From Garcia nutans (Eukaryota > Streptophyta > Magnoliopsida > Malpighiales > Euphorbiaceae), in the NCBI GenBank assembly GCA_947685225.1, contig CANTUV010000037.1:29283001-29347000 (forward strand): DNA of 64,000 bases. The letters are read 5' to 3'. The translations under genes were made by a program, and so were the position numbers. Below the pieces are notes generated by a model. That model was given only the letters and a program-made list of their open reading frames with translations. It was not told the DNA's origin and did not search any database. Shown one piece after another: positions 1-11,500 of the stretch (within the stretch, counting starts at the first letter, position 1; the number at the start of each line of letters is the position of its first letter).

Positions 1-32
1 CTCAATGTGAGCATGCATACTACAGAGAAAGT

Positions 33-932
33 TTAGATGATACCTGATTTCCATCGTTCCCATATACGATGTGTGGGGCTCCTTCCACCCATAATGCAAT
101 TGGAGCCCATGAATGAGAGGATGAACACCATGCAACTTTGAAATGTGCCCAATGTAAGGAAAAGCCTAGGTAGCATTCTTAGGAGAGCAGTTGTCCAAAA
201 AGAACATATGGGGGTTGTCTTAGCTGGATTCACTAATGCTATAGGGACATGATAAGACCCTTTTTCAGTTTGCAACATGGTTATATATGGTTTTTGCTCA
301 TTCTCACCACCAAGGGTGGGAGAGATTATAATTTGTTGCATACTGTAATCCCCAACCAAAACATCTTTCATAATTCTAGGGGTCTTTTTAAGTTCAACCA
401 AGTTTGGTTGAATCACTTCTTTATCCTCTTTAGCAATTTGAAACTCCCCCTCAACAATCTCATTTTTTAATAGTAAATTGCTCTCATCAATTTCTAAATT
501 GGAAGAATTAGGCTCTACTTCTATGGTCATGGCCACCTCAAGCTTATCTACACTATCTTCACTATAGGGCATATCATGGAGTTCAGAAAGTTGCATACCT
601 TGTTTCTCTGCATTTAGCTTACTTGGGAATGGGATTGGTGGCATACAAGGATTTGGAGGTTCATGCAATTTTTCCGAAGTCGATGCTTCCAAGTTCTCCT
701 CCTCCTTTGATTGAATTAACTCCTCTATGTTTGATTGAATTCCCTCGCCATCTTCTTCATTGTTAATTCCTGCATCAAAGGAATCACAAAAATCGTTATA
801 TATCACCTGTTCATTCTTAAAATTTGTGATTACCTCTATTTGCTCCAATTGGCTAGGAAATTCCTCCTCTTGGTGTGCTTGGAGTTGATGTGCCAGTTGC
901 CCAACTTGCTTTTCCACCCTCTTCAATGATTC
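33..932 (-). pseudogene. Retroelement-like gag/protease-linker remnant, family unplaced
   Basis: An open frame of about 300 codons ends at position 33 and runs right up to the truncated gypsy element at 933, with no ATG at the junction, so its own start is missing. The N-terminal part (VGQLAHQLQ, then FPSQLEQIEVIT, then MPPIPFPSKL about 100 residues in) resembles the acidic linker between gag and protease of non-chromovirus Ty3/gypsy elements (Athila-like). The middle is acidic and low complexity. The last third has no motif I recognise. No protease, RT or zinc knuckle is visible. The gypsy assignment is an inference from short motifs; an unrelated ORF is possible. Confidence 0.4.
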
Positions 933-2902
933 CCCCAAGGAGAAACACTGGGGCGAATAAATCCTTTATCCAACAACTCCAGTAATTGCACTTTCAATTC
1001 CCTCAATTCTGCTGGTGCCATTCTATAAGGAGTAATAGAGATAACAGTGGTACCAGGCAACAATTCAATACCGAACTCCACCTCTCTCTCAGGAGGTAAC
1101 CCTGGCAACTCCTCTGGAAATACATCTGGGAACTCTGCAACTGTGGCAATACTATCAATGGGAGAACCCTTCACTCTAGTATCTATCACATGAGCAAGAT
1201 AAGCTTCACACCCCTTTCTAATCAACCTCCTGGCTGCAACAGCTGAAACAAATAAGGAGGCTAGTTGTTCCTGCTCATTAGATACTATCACCTCTCTACC
1301 ATCAACAGTTCTCAAAGAAACAATTTTCCATTTACAGTCTACCACAGCTCCATGTCTAGATAGCCAGTCCATACCTAGAATCACATCATATTCCTTAAAT
1401 GGCATCTCAATCAAGTCTCCAAGGAACTCCTCACCTTGCACCCTCACTGCACTATCTCGGTGCACTATATTCACAATCACACTATGCCCTAACGGATTTG
1501 TCACCAACACATCAAATCCTAGGGACTCAGCATGCATATCAGACACAGGCAAAATAGATGCACTAATATATGAATGTGTGGAACCCGGATCAATCAAAGC
1601 AAGTACTGGAGTATGAAATAAAGAAAAAGTACCAGCTATGACTGCCGATGCATCTGGCTGCCTCTGCATAACATACATCCTCTGGGAAGATCCAACCTCC
1701 TCTGGTCTACTCTCCCTGGATGTAGCACCTCCTCTAGCACTGAAACCAGATCTGCCTCCCCTGCTGCTACCTCTGCCTGCTCGACCTCCCCTCACACTAG
1801 ATCGAGAAGCTGCAGTATCAACTGACATCTGTTCTTGCCTCTCAGGACAATCTCTCACAAAGTGATTAGGTGATCCACATTTGAAACAAACCCCTGCTAC
1901 ACCAGTCTTCCAGCAAGGACCACCATGTGGCCTACCACAATGAATGCAGATGGGTAGGGTAGATCTCTGAATCATAGGGGTCGGAGCAATTGCCACTGAA
2001 GCTGCAGGTCTAAATCTCTGCCTCTGTAACTGCACTGACCTACCAGCTGACCTCTGACTCCTACTAACTCTAGGAACAAAGCTTCCTTTACCTCTCTTAA
2101 CAGAAGAAGACCCTGCCTCAAACTGGGGCCTTCTCACTCTGACCTCTTCCTCTGAAGCAGCTGCAATAACTTGAGCTCGCTCTACACTTCGAGCTGTTGC
2201 CACTAGCTGGGAGAAATTGTGATATCTAGATCCAGCCACTAAGCACATGATAGAGGGCCTCAATCCTTCCTGAAACCTCCGGCATCTATCTATCTCATCA
2301 GCTATAATGCCACCAGCATAATGGCTCAATCTAATAAACTCAACCTCATATTCAGTTACAGTCTTGCTATCTTGTTTTAAGCTTAAGAACTCCATCTTCT
2401 TCATGTCTTTGTACTCCCTAGGAGTATACTTCAACTCAAACTCTCTCAGAAAATCTGCATATGACAAGGTTGGTGGATCATCCATAGAATGGGGCACTGT
2501 CCTCCACCAATCATATGCATCCTTCTGTAGCAAAGATCTTGCATAATCAAACTTTTCCTCCGAGGTGGCTTGCAACTGAATAAAGATCCTCTGTACTTTG
2601 TCAAGCCACTGTTCTGCTACAGCTGGATCAGTAGTACCAAGGAAATCCTCCGCTCCATACTTCCTTAGTTTATCATAGTGCCTCACTGGTACCATAGGCT
2701 GAGGGGGTGGTGGCACTGGTTGCACTGGTGCTTGCCTCAAAGCTTCTACCACATGCCTAACCCAAGCTGGTGGAACCTCCTCACCAACTGGTCTACCCGA
2801 CACCGAAGCAGGTGCCTCCTCAGCACTAACAACCCTAACTCCATCATCAGGGACAATACTCTCAGCACTACCCTCAACTGACTGGCGTGAGTGAGAATCC
2901 AT
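933..2902 (-). pseudogene. E1 gag-protease-RT polyprotein, 3'-truncated
   Basis: The frame opens at an ATG at 2902 (the GTG one codon upstream is not needed) and stays open for about 655 codons to the break. Domains in order: Retrotrans_gag (about residues 90-230, with YDWWRTV), basic Ser/Arg/Gly-rich linker, CCHC zinc knuckle [14 protein letters not shown] (about 340), retropepsin-like protease with [10 protein letters not shown] (about 438), then the start of RT ending at SPWG. At the junction it gains two foreign residues and a stop. Against E2 the coding differences are few, for example I for K before VHRDS and V for P before ISITPYR. It is a dead fragment because RT, RNase H and integrase are absent. 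Confidence 0.9.
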
Positions 2903-3052
2903 CACAACCTAAGTCTGCAAACACAACATACTACATCTTATTAAAGATCAGAGGTTGCCAATCCCAAACATGTATGTTATTCAAAAACCACTTTTTAAAA
3001 TCAAAATAGTCTTTTTCTTACATTTTTACCTAGATTGAGAATCTCAAACCTA

Positions 3053-3065
3053 GGCTCTGATACCA
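3053..3065 (-). promoter_or_regulatory. E1 primer-binding site (initiator Met-tRNA)
   Basis: On the minus strand it reads TGGTATCAGAGCC, complementary to the 3' end of plant initiator Met-tRNA, 7 nt inside the LTR end. It shows that the LTR at 3073-5620 serves as a 5' LTR for the sequence to its left. Confidence 0.9.
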
Positions 3066-3072
3066 AAACAAT

Positions 3073-5620
3073 TGTAACACCCCTACATTCAATACATGCA
3101 CACTACAAAGACCACAATGTAGTATACATGCACTAAACATAGAGATGCTACAGATTTTTTTAACATTCAAAACATTTTAAATGATACCATAATTTTTCAA
3201 TTGTATACATTATAGAAAGATAAGTAGTTAACTTGTAATACAAAACTAAATAGATATATATATAGATACATTTAGTTGTTACGCAGCGGAATTTATCAAA
3301 TATTTACATAAATGAAAACATTTAATTTCATATTTACAAATATACACATATGTACATTAAAATCATTACTTTACAAAATATAAAAGAGTTATACATGTTT
3401 GGCAAGTCTCTTCTGATCTTTAAGTTCCCAAAATCAACTCTTCACTGTCTACTCTCACTCGGTCTCGAAGAGCTCTCGGGTTCAACCCTATTACCTGCGC
3501 GATCAAACACTATCGCGCTAAGCCAACGGCTTAGTAAGATAATTCATGCTAATGTTATGCTTTAATGCAATGCAATGCCAATTCTCAATCCATATTATAC
3601 ATGTAACATCATATATGCAAAGCTAACAACATACCTTTACATTTCATAACTCAACATAAATAGACATATCATATTTCAACATCTTATTATATACCTCATT
3701 AGTATTCATTTAATCATTCATAATCAACACTAAACAAAGACAAGTATGGGCCCAAAACACACTAATATGCCATTCAATTTTCAGAGTTAATGTTTTGGTT
3801 TTATCATCACATTTATCAATATCATAAACCCAACTAGGCTTCAAGGATTAGGTTCAACCAAGCTTCAAGGGGAGCAAAGCATGCTAAGCATCAACCCAAC
3901 TTGGCTTCAAGAACCAACCCAACCTAGCTTCAAGGGTGATAACATCTCAATTAGGCTTCAAGGATTCAATCCAACCTAACTTCAAGAGATTGTTACACTT
4001 ATTAGGCATGCCACCAACAACAAACTCTGAAAATGGAATAACACATTAGCCACACAAATCATTTATTATTTAATTACCATTTCCATTCTCAACTCTCATC
4101 ATAGCCAATAACAATGGCCTCATATCACATATAAGTTACCATAGCCAATCACAATGGCATTTTATTCCATCACATTATACATATAGCATTATTGATATAA
4201 ACATAACCAAACACATTACTCATCACATGAGTCACAATACATGAAATATCACATTGTTCACATAGTATCATATACATTGCCATTATCATCATATGCAACA
4301 ATGCAATAATACAAGATTTGTACTTATTTTACTAACAATTCATACAACTCCTAACATTTCCTTGTCCAAGATTCTTTAACCTCTTAGATCAATGATCAAT
4401 CACTATCTTCAAGACTTAAATCAAAAGTAATAGCATATATTTGTTTAGGGATACACAAGAGATAATCCAATTAGGAATTAATTAGGGCAAACCTCAACCC
4501 TGACACGTTCACCCACACGGGTGTGTTCATGGCCGTGCCCTAACTCCACAACACAGAAACATTTACACGCTCAACAACATGGGCGTGTTCCTAGGCGTGG
4601 AAATTCTCAAATCTTACAGTAGCTATGACACGCTCAATAACACGGGCGTGCTATTGGTCGTGTCAAACCTACTGCCTCCAACACAATTGACACGCCTAAA
4701 AACCCTGGACGTGCTCATGGGCGTGTCCGGCCACAAATCAAGACTCCGATCAAAAACAACCATACACTCAACAACACACTTCTATACATTAACATCCTCT
4801 TCAAATAATCATAACAAAACATACTCAAAACTCATCTCAAACTTGCAACACACCCAAAACAAACCAAAACACACATCAAACACCAAACACAAAATCATCT
4901 CAAAACCCTTACCACATATACAACATCATCTCTTCCAACCACTTACTCTTTTCTTCAATCCATACTCAATATCCATCATCCAATCACTCAAACACCTCTC
5001 ACATCTCAAAATCAACCAACACACTCTTAAAAATCTATCAAACTCAAATATCATTTCAAATAAACACAAAGATCACAAGAGAACTTACCAAAGTTACAAA
5101 ACTTCTTGAATCACCAACTTGATCACTTAATCTTTCTTCAATTTGAGCTTCACTCAACAAGATCTTCTCTTTGCCTCTTGCTTCCTTTGTCTAAGGAGGA
5201 GCCGGCCACAATGGAAAAGAAGAAGAAAATATCAAGAAGCAAAGTCAAATTTTGCTTTTAATCTCCACCAAGTGATCTTATCCAAGCAATTACCAAAATA
5301 CCCTCAATCACATAACTAACTTTTTGTCTCATATAAGCCCTTATGTGTAATTACACACTCAACACAAATAAATATCTCTTCCATTGACTCTTCATTTGAC
5401 CAATTTATATGCTATATATATCATCATATACACAACATATACCATTCTCTCTAAACCCTAATTCTTTTCCCCAAAACACATATACACAAGCATTCACTTT
5501 CCAAAATCTTTTCTCTTGCAATTTAACACATATATTCAATCCAATATATCACTACAACAACAATAACAACAACATCAACAACATAATCAAAACTTCTAGA
5601 CCATATATGAGGATATTACA
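3073..5620 (-). repeat. LTR shared by E2 (3' LTR) and E1 (5' LTR)
   Basis: This is a 2548-bp LTR that starts TGTAATATCC at 5620 and ends GGGTGTTACA at 3073 in element sense. On its right lies a polypurine tract (5621-5638), marking it as the 3' LTR of E2. On its left lies a primer site (3053-3065), marking it as the 5' LTR of E1. It has the same length as 13297-15844, with about 8 substitutions, all in the 850 bp nearest 5620. It contains CTTCAAG-type repeats (about 3835-3990), repeats of ACACG/GGGCGTG (about 4500-4735), a G-free stretch (4751-5070) and the paired stem-loops at 3497-3534. Confidence 0.93.
3497..3534 (-). other. Paired stem-loops in chromovirus LTR
   Basis: Two inverted repeats lie back to back: GCGCGAT (3497-3503) pairs with ATCGCGC (3512-3518), and CTAAGCC (3518-3524) pairs with GGCTTAG (3528-3534) around a 3-nt loop. 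In element sense they are followed by CAGGTAATAGGG. The same arrangement occurs in every chromovirus LTR in the window. Confidence 0.75.
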
Positions 5621-5638
5621 ATTCTCCCCCTCTAAAAA
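5621..5638 (-). promoter_or_regulatory. E2 polypurine tract
   Basis: Element sense reads TTTTTAGAGGGGGAGAAT directly before the 3' LTR start TGTAATATCC. This is the plus-strand primer of reverse transcription. The same tract precedes the E3 3' LTR at 30642. Confidence 0.85.
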
Positions 5639-5667
5639 GAAAATTTCGTCCTCGAAATTACCTGATA

Positions 5668-5755
5668 TCAAAGCTGAAACAACTGAGGATATTGCTCTCG
5701 CATTGTTTGCTCACTTTCCCAAGTTGCTTCTTCCTTTCCATGATTTTTCCATAGA
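5668..5755 (-). pseudogene. E2 polyprotein C-terminal tail (chromodomain end), cut off by solo LTR
   Basis: This short piece continues the E2 reading frame exactly when the solo LTR (5761-8571) and one ACCTT copy are ignored, and ends with TGA at 5668-5670. It carries the tryptophans and acidic residues (WKNHGKEEATWE) typical of the chromodomain end in plant chromoviruses, which is thought to guide integration toward heterochromatin. In the present arrangement it is 2.8 kb away from the rest of the frame. Confidence 0.85.
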
Positions 5756-7490
5756 ACCTTTGTAATATCCTCATTTATGCCCTAGAAGTTTTGAGTATGT
5801 TGTTGTTATTGTGGTTGTTGATATATATATTGGGAAGTGAATGTTTGTGCATATATGTGTTAAATTGTAAGAGAAAAGAAATGGGAAGAGAATGTATATG
5901 TATATGTGTTTTGGAGAAGAAATTTAGGGTTTAGAGACAAATGTATATGTTGTTTATATGATGATATAATTAACATATACATTGGTCAAATGAAGAGTCA
6001 AGGTGATGGTTAAGTGGAAGAAGATATTTTTGGTTGTTAATGAAATTACTATAAAGGGCTTATATGAGACAAAGAGTTAGTTATATGGTTAAGGGTGTTT
6101 TGGTAATTTTCCTTGTAAGATGCATGGTGGAGATTAAAAGAAGAAAAGGTGTTTGACTTGTGCATTTTCTTCTTTCTTTCTTGAAGTGGCCGGATTCTCC
6201 ATAGACAAAGAGAGAAAGAGAGGTGATCTTGAGGTTTGAAGCATTTTGAAGAAGGAAGCAAGGGTTTTGGTTAAAGATTTGTGGATTTCTTCATTTGAGG
6301 TAAGATCTTTTCTTTAATTTCTTCAATTCTTTTGAAGTGGTGTGAGAAAGGAATTAGGGTTTGTTGGTTTGATGATGAGAAGTTGAGTTGGTGAAGGTGT
6401 TGGAAGTGATTGTGTTGAGTAAGAGTTGTGTTTAGTGAAATTGTTTCTGTTTTACAATTAGTAAAGGCTGTGATTTGTATGATTTTTAATTAATTATAGA
6501 AAAATGTTCTTGAAGTGAATTTTTGATATGTTGTGCCTCTATGAGTGTAGAATGACTGAAAAATATGTTGATTCGATTTTGGAATAGTTATGAGTTTAGA
6601 AAGATTATTTTTATTAGACCTGTTCCAGCAGGTACCTTAACTGAGACAGCTCTATTTCGGAATTTTTAATAAAATGTAGAAAAATCATATTCAATTGAAT
6701 TTTGGATATGTTGTTGCTTAGTGAGTCTAGTATTTGAGAAAAATAATTTGGAACCACGTTGATTGAAGTTGATTTATGGAATTCACAAAGTTCAGAACTG
6801 CTGCCAGGATGCAGGGCAATTGGGGCAGTCTGGTTAGGTGAACTATTTGACCAAGATTTTGTGTTCAGTTTGATCTGAAATTTTAAAGGGATGATTTTAA
6901 GATACAAAACTAAATTCTGTAAAAATTTTAGAATTTTTAGTCAAGTAGATTATTTTATACAATTTTTCAAAATAAGGATAAAATGGAGTTTAAAACCAGA
7001 ATGTACTATTTATGGTTAGGGTTTTAATTCTTTGTTCTTCTTGCATTGCTTTGGTTCTCCAAAGGTAGGTTGGTCCTTAAACCTAACCCTAAACACTTTA
7101 AACACACTTGAATCAATGAATGTTATAATCAATTGTTCTTTGCCCTAATTGCATTGTTGAGATTGAACAATGTTATGTTGTGCATTGTGAATGGTAATGT
7201 GTTTCATGAGTAATGTGGAATGAAATGTTGATATTTATGAATGATGCTATGTGAGATATAATGTGATCATGGATGAGATATATATATATATATACTTGAA
7301 TAATGAGATGTTATATTGTGAAATGAAATGTGAAGCCATTGTTATTGGCTAAGATGATGTAATTGAAAGAAAGAAGGCATGTTTGCCTAAATGTGATGAG
7401 AATTGAGAATGGAAATGAATTGTTTGTTTAATATGTTATTCAGTTTCAGAGTTCTGGATTTGGGTGGCATGCCTAAGAAATGATGAAAGG

Positions 7491-7657
7491 TAACAGTCTT
7501 GCCGGGTTGAGGACCTCCTCATAGGTGTTGAGTTGATGGTCCAAGAGACTGTGTCTGTTACACTATGAGATATATGATTTGTAACAGTCTTGCCGGGTTG
7601 AGGATCTCCTCATATGTGTTGAGTTGATGATCCAAGAGACTGGGTCTGTTACACTAT
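7491..7657 (+). repeat. Two tandem copies of a 91-bp unit in solo LTR
   Basis: TAACAGTCTTGCCGGGTTGA occurs at 7491 and again at 7582, and both copies run on to TCTGTTACACTAT with a few substitutions. The unit lies where other chromovirus LTRs here carry the CTTGAAGC-type repeats. Confidence 0.8.
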
Positions 7658-8015
7658 CCATGGATAGAGATACATGTATATACATTGCCTACGGGCGTGA
7701 TTATTGTGACTATGAACCCAAGGCAGTAACTCTGAACTCTGAATATCGTATTAAATACTTGTTGGGCCCATAGGTGTCAAGGTTATATGAATGTCCTAAA
7801 TAATGTTATGAGTTTAATGAAATGAGATGTTGGTTATGGAGTATGATTGATTAATGTTGAATGTGGAAAGATGTTGAAATGTGGTATGCTCATATGACTA
7901 TGATTTGTGAAATGCATAATTATGTGGTTAACTTTATATTTATGATATTGATCTTATCAATAACATATGTGGCATTGCATTACATTAAAGCATACCGTTA
8001 GCATGTTTTATCTTA

Positions 8016-8053
8016 CTAAGCCGTTGGCTTAGCGCGAATGTGATTCTTCGCGC
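8016..8053 (+). other. Paired stem-loops in solo LTR
   Basis: CTAAGCC (8016-8022) pairs with GGCTTAG (8026-8032) around GTT. GCGCGAA (8032-8038) pairs with TTCGCGC (8047-8053). Compared with the E2 LTR, both arms of the second stem have changed together (GAT/ATC to GAA/TTC). CAGGTGACA follows. Confidence 0.75.
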
Positions 8054-8576
8054 AGGTGACAAGGAAGAACCAGAGAGTTCCTCTAGGCCGAGTCGAGCCT
8101 AGATTTTGAAGAGTGAATAGTGGGCTTTAAGATCGAAGACTGACTGCCAAACATGTATAAATTTTATGTGTTGTAAAACTTGAGTTTTGATGTATATGAA
8201 TTTGTAAATATTGTTACTTTCCGTTGCATAGTGAACAAAGATTTTATCTACTGTATTTCATAATAAACCTTTACTTTATTTTGTACTAGAAGTGTAAATC
8301 CTTTTTGCAGGTTGTAGTTGAGGTTATAAGGGGGATTTATTGGAAGTGTACTGAGAATGATTTTGTTTGCATTGGTTTGTGTAAAAATGTTTTCAAAAAT
8401 TAGAAAAAAACCAGTTTTGTCGACACTTGGGATTGAATTTTTAGGCAAAACTATGGCAAAATTTCTATAAAAATCGGAACAAAAATTTGACTAAGTAAAA
8501 GTGGTAGCAACATTAGGATAGGGTGGCGCCTCTACTCAGCTTACACACGTAGGTCGGGAAGGGGTGTTACAACCTT

Positions 8577-11500
8577 CACCAATGGCACTCTCTTGTTTCT
8601 CAATTCTTTCACATCACATGCCAAGATAGCAACTGGTTCCTCTTCAAATGTCAAATCTGGACTCACTTCGATAGATTCAATTGGCAACACATGAGATGGA
8701 TCCGATCTGTACCTCCTCAACATAGAAACATGAAATACATTATGAATACGATCCAACTCAGGTGGCAAAGCAAGCTGATAAGCCACTGGTCTAACTCTTT
8801 CCAAAACTTCATACGGTCCAATGAAACGAGGACTCAATTTCCCTTTTCGACCGAACCTCAAAATCTTCTTCCAAGGAGACACTTTCAGAAATACCTTATC
8901 TCCAACATCAAACTCTATATCTCTCCTTTTCAGATCTGCATAAGACTTCTGTCGGTCTGAAGCTGCTTTTAACCTGCTTCAAATCAACTTTACTTTTTCT
9001 TCAGTTTCTTGAATCAAATTAGGACCAACCAACTTATTATCTCCAAGCTCATTCCAACAAAGAGGTGTCCTACACCGTCTGCAATACAATGCTTCAAACG
9101 GTGCCATACCAATGCTGGAATGGTGACTGTTGTTGTAAGCAAACTCCACAAGAGGTAAGAATCTATCCCAACTTCCAAAGAAATCGATGACACAGCTTCT
9201 CAACATGTCCTCCATAATCTGTATCACCCTCTCTGACTGTCCATCCGTCTGTGGATGAAAAGCAGTACTGAAGTGTAATCGAGAACCCAAAGCACTATGC
9301 AAACTCTTCCAAAATCTGGAAGTAAACCTGGGATCTCGATCAGACACTAAAGAAGTTGGAACACCATGCAACTTCACAATCTCATGGATATACAGCTCAG
9401 CCAATCTCTCCAAAGAGTAATCCATCCGAACCGGAAGGAAATGAGCTGTCTTAGTCAATCTATCCACAATCACCCATATAGCATCATGCTTCTTTTGAGT
9501 CAATGGCAAACCAGACACAAAATCCATCGTCACTCTATCCCACTTCCATTCTGGTACTGATAATGGTTGAAGCAATCTAGTTGGAACTTGATGCTCTGCT
9601 TTAACCTTCTGACAGGTGAGACATTTAGACACAAAATCTGCAATATCTCTCTTCAAACCAATCCACCAGTAATGCTGTCTCAAATCATGATACATCCTGG
9701 TATTGCCCGGATGCATAGCAAACACTGACTGATGTGCTTCTTCTAAAATGACTCTTTTCAAATCAGCATCATTGGGTACACACAATCGGTTCTTAAACCA
9801 GAGACTCCCATCACCTTTCACAACAAAATCTCTAGTCTTCCCATTCTTGCAATCTGAAATAATCTTCTGAATCTTCATATCAATCAACTGAGCCTCTTTG
9901 ATCTGATCTAACAAAACTGGTTTCAAAAGCAACTGTGCCAACAATGCACCATCGTCACAAGCTACAAAACTGGCATGCAAAGCTCTCAACTCAATAAGCA
10001 ACGAGAGCGAGTAAACAGTTAAACCAGCTAAAGACTTCCAACTCAAGGCATCAGCAACAACATTTGCTTTACCTGGATGATAATCAATCAAACAGTCGTA
10101 GTCTTTAATCAATTCCAACCATCTTCTCTGCCGAAGATTGAGCTCTTTTTGAACACCCAAATATTTCAAACTTTTGTGATCAGTGTAGATAAAACATTTC
10201 TCCCCAAACAGATAGTGTCGCCAAATCTTCAATGCAAACACAATGGCTGCTAGCTCCAAATCATGGGTCGGATAGTTAAGCTCATGCGGTTTCAACTGTC
10301 GAGATGCATAAGCTATAACTTTACCTTCCTGCATCAGCACACACCCCAAACCACTATGTGAAGCATCACTGTAGATCACATATGGTTTGCCTTCTACAGG
10401 TAAAGTAAGAACAGGTGCTTGAGTCAACATTTCTCTCAACTGCTCAAAGCTAGTCTGACACTGATCTGTCCATACAAATCTCAGTCCCTTACGAAGCAAT
10501 CTGGTGAGTGGAGTAGCTATCAAAGAAAACCCTTTCACAAACCGCCAGTAATAGCCTGCCAAACCCAGAAAACTTCTAACCTCTGTCACCGACTTTGGTG
10601 GACTCCAATTCAATATAGCTTCAACTTTGCTCGGATAAACTCTAATGCCTTCCGCTGAAACTATATGACCGAGAAAAGTGACTTGATCCAACCAGAACTC
10701 ACACTTCGACAATTTGGCAAACAACTGTTTCTCTTTCAAAATCTGCAACACAATCCGCAGATGCATATCATGTTCCTCTTCATTCCGCGAATGCACCAGA
10801 ATGTCATCGATGAAGACCACTACAAACTGATCCAGATAGGGCCTGAACACCCTATTCATCAAATCCATAAAAGCTGCAGGTGCATTCGTTAGACCAAAAG
10901 GCATAACTAGAAATTCATAATGCCCATACCTGGTCCGAAAGGCAGTCTTTGGAACATCTTCAGCCTTGACTCTCAGCTGATGGTACCCAGATCTCAAATC
11001 AATTTTAGAAAACACAGCTGCACCCTTCAATTGATCAAAGAGATCATCGATTCTAGGCAAAGGATATTTATTTTTAATAGTCACCTTGTTCAATTGCCTA
11101 TAATCGATACACAACCTCATAGTACCATCTTTCTTCTTCACAAATAGCACAGGAGCTCCCCAAGGAGAAACACTGGGGCGAATAAATCCTTTATCCAACA
11201 ACTCCAGTAATTGCACTTTCAATTCCCTCAATTCTGCTGGTGCCATTCTATAAGGAGTAATAGAGATAGGAGTGGTACCAGGCAACAATTCAATACCGAA
11301 CTCCACCTCTCTCTCAGGAGGTAACCCTGGCAACTCCTCTGGAAATACATCTGGGAACTCTGCAACTGTGGCAATACTATCAATGGGAGAACCCTTCACT
11401 CTAGTATCTATCACATGAGCAAGATAAGCTTCACACCCCTTTCTAATCAACCTCCTGGCTGCAACAGCTGAAACAAATAAGGAGGCTAGCTGTTCCTGCT

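Larger units (their letters stand above)
933..3072 (-). mobile_element. E1: truncated internal region of a Ty3/gypsy chromovirus
   Basis: This block is nearly identical to 11158-13296 of E2, with about 8 differences by eye including one 1-bp indel in a T run near 3025. It holds the primer site, leader, gag, protease and the first residues of RT, and stops abruptly at 933 in the RT motif SPWG. The break is flanked by CCCCAAGG, where it joins unrelated sequence. To the right it uses the LTR at 3073-5620 as its 5' LTR, and that LTR is also the 3' LTR of E2. E1 and E2 are therefore a tandem pair with a shared LTR. The missing part (RT onward and the 3' LTR) is not elsewhere in the window. Confidence 0.9.
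5756..8576 (+). mobile_element. Solo LTR (gypsy chromovirus) inserted in E2, with ACCTT target duplication
   Basis: A 2811-bp LTR (5761-8571) starts TGTAATATCC and ends GGGTGTTACA in plus orientation, flanked by the 5-bp direct repeat ACCTT (5756-5760 and 8572-8576). No internal region is present, so it is a solo LTR left by LTR-LTR recombination. It interrupts the chromodomain codons of E2. It has the same ends and stem-loops as the E2 LTR but is otherwise a different family. It holds two copies of a segment spaced 91 bp apart (from 7491 and 7582), a TA run near 7281 and the paired stem-loops at 8016-8053. I see no gene in it. Confidence 0.95.

Noticed and set aside
1638..1865. Small plus-strand ORFs opposite E1, E2 and E5 gag-pol (also 11863-12090 and similar)
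   Set aside because: They repeat exactly with the element copies and are reverse-frame shadows of the gag-pol frame.
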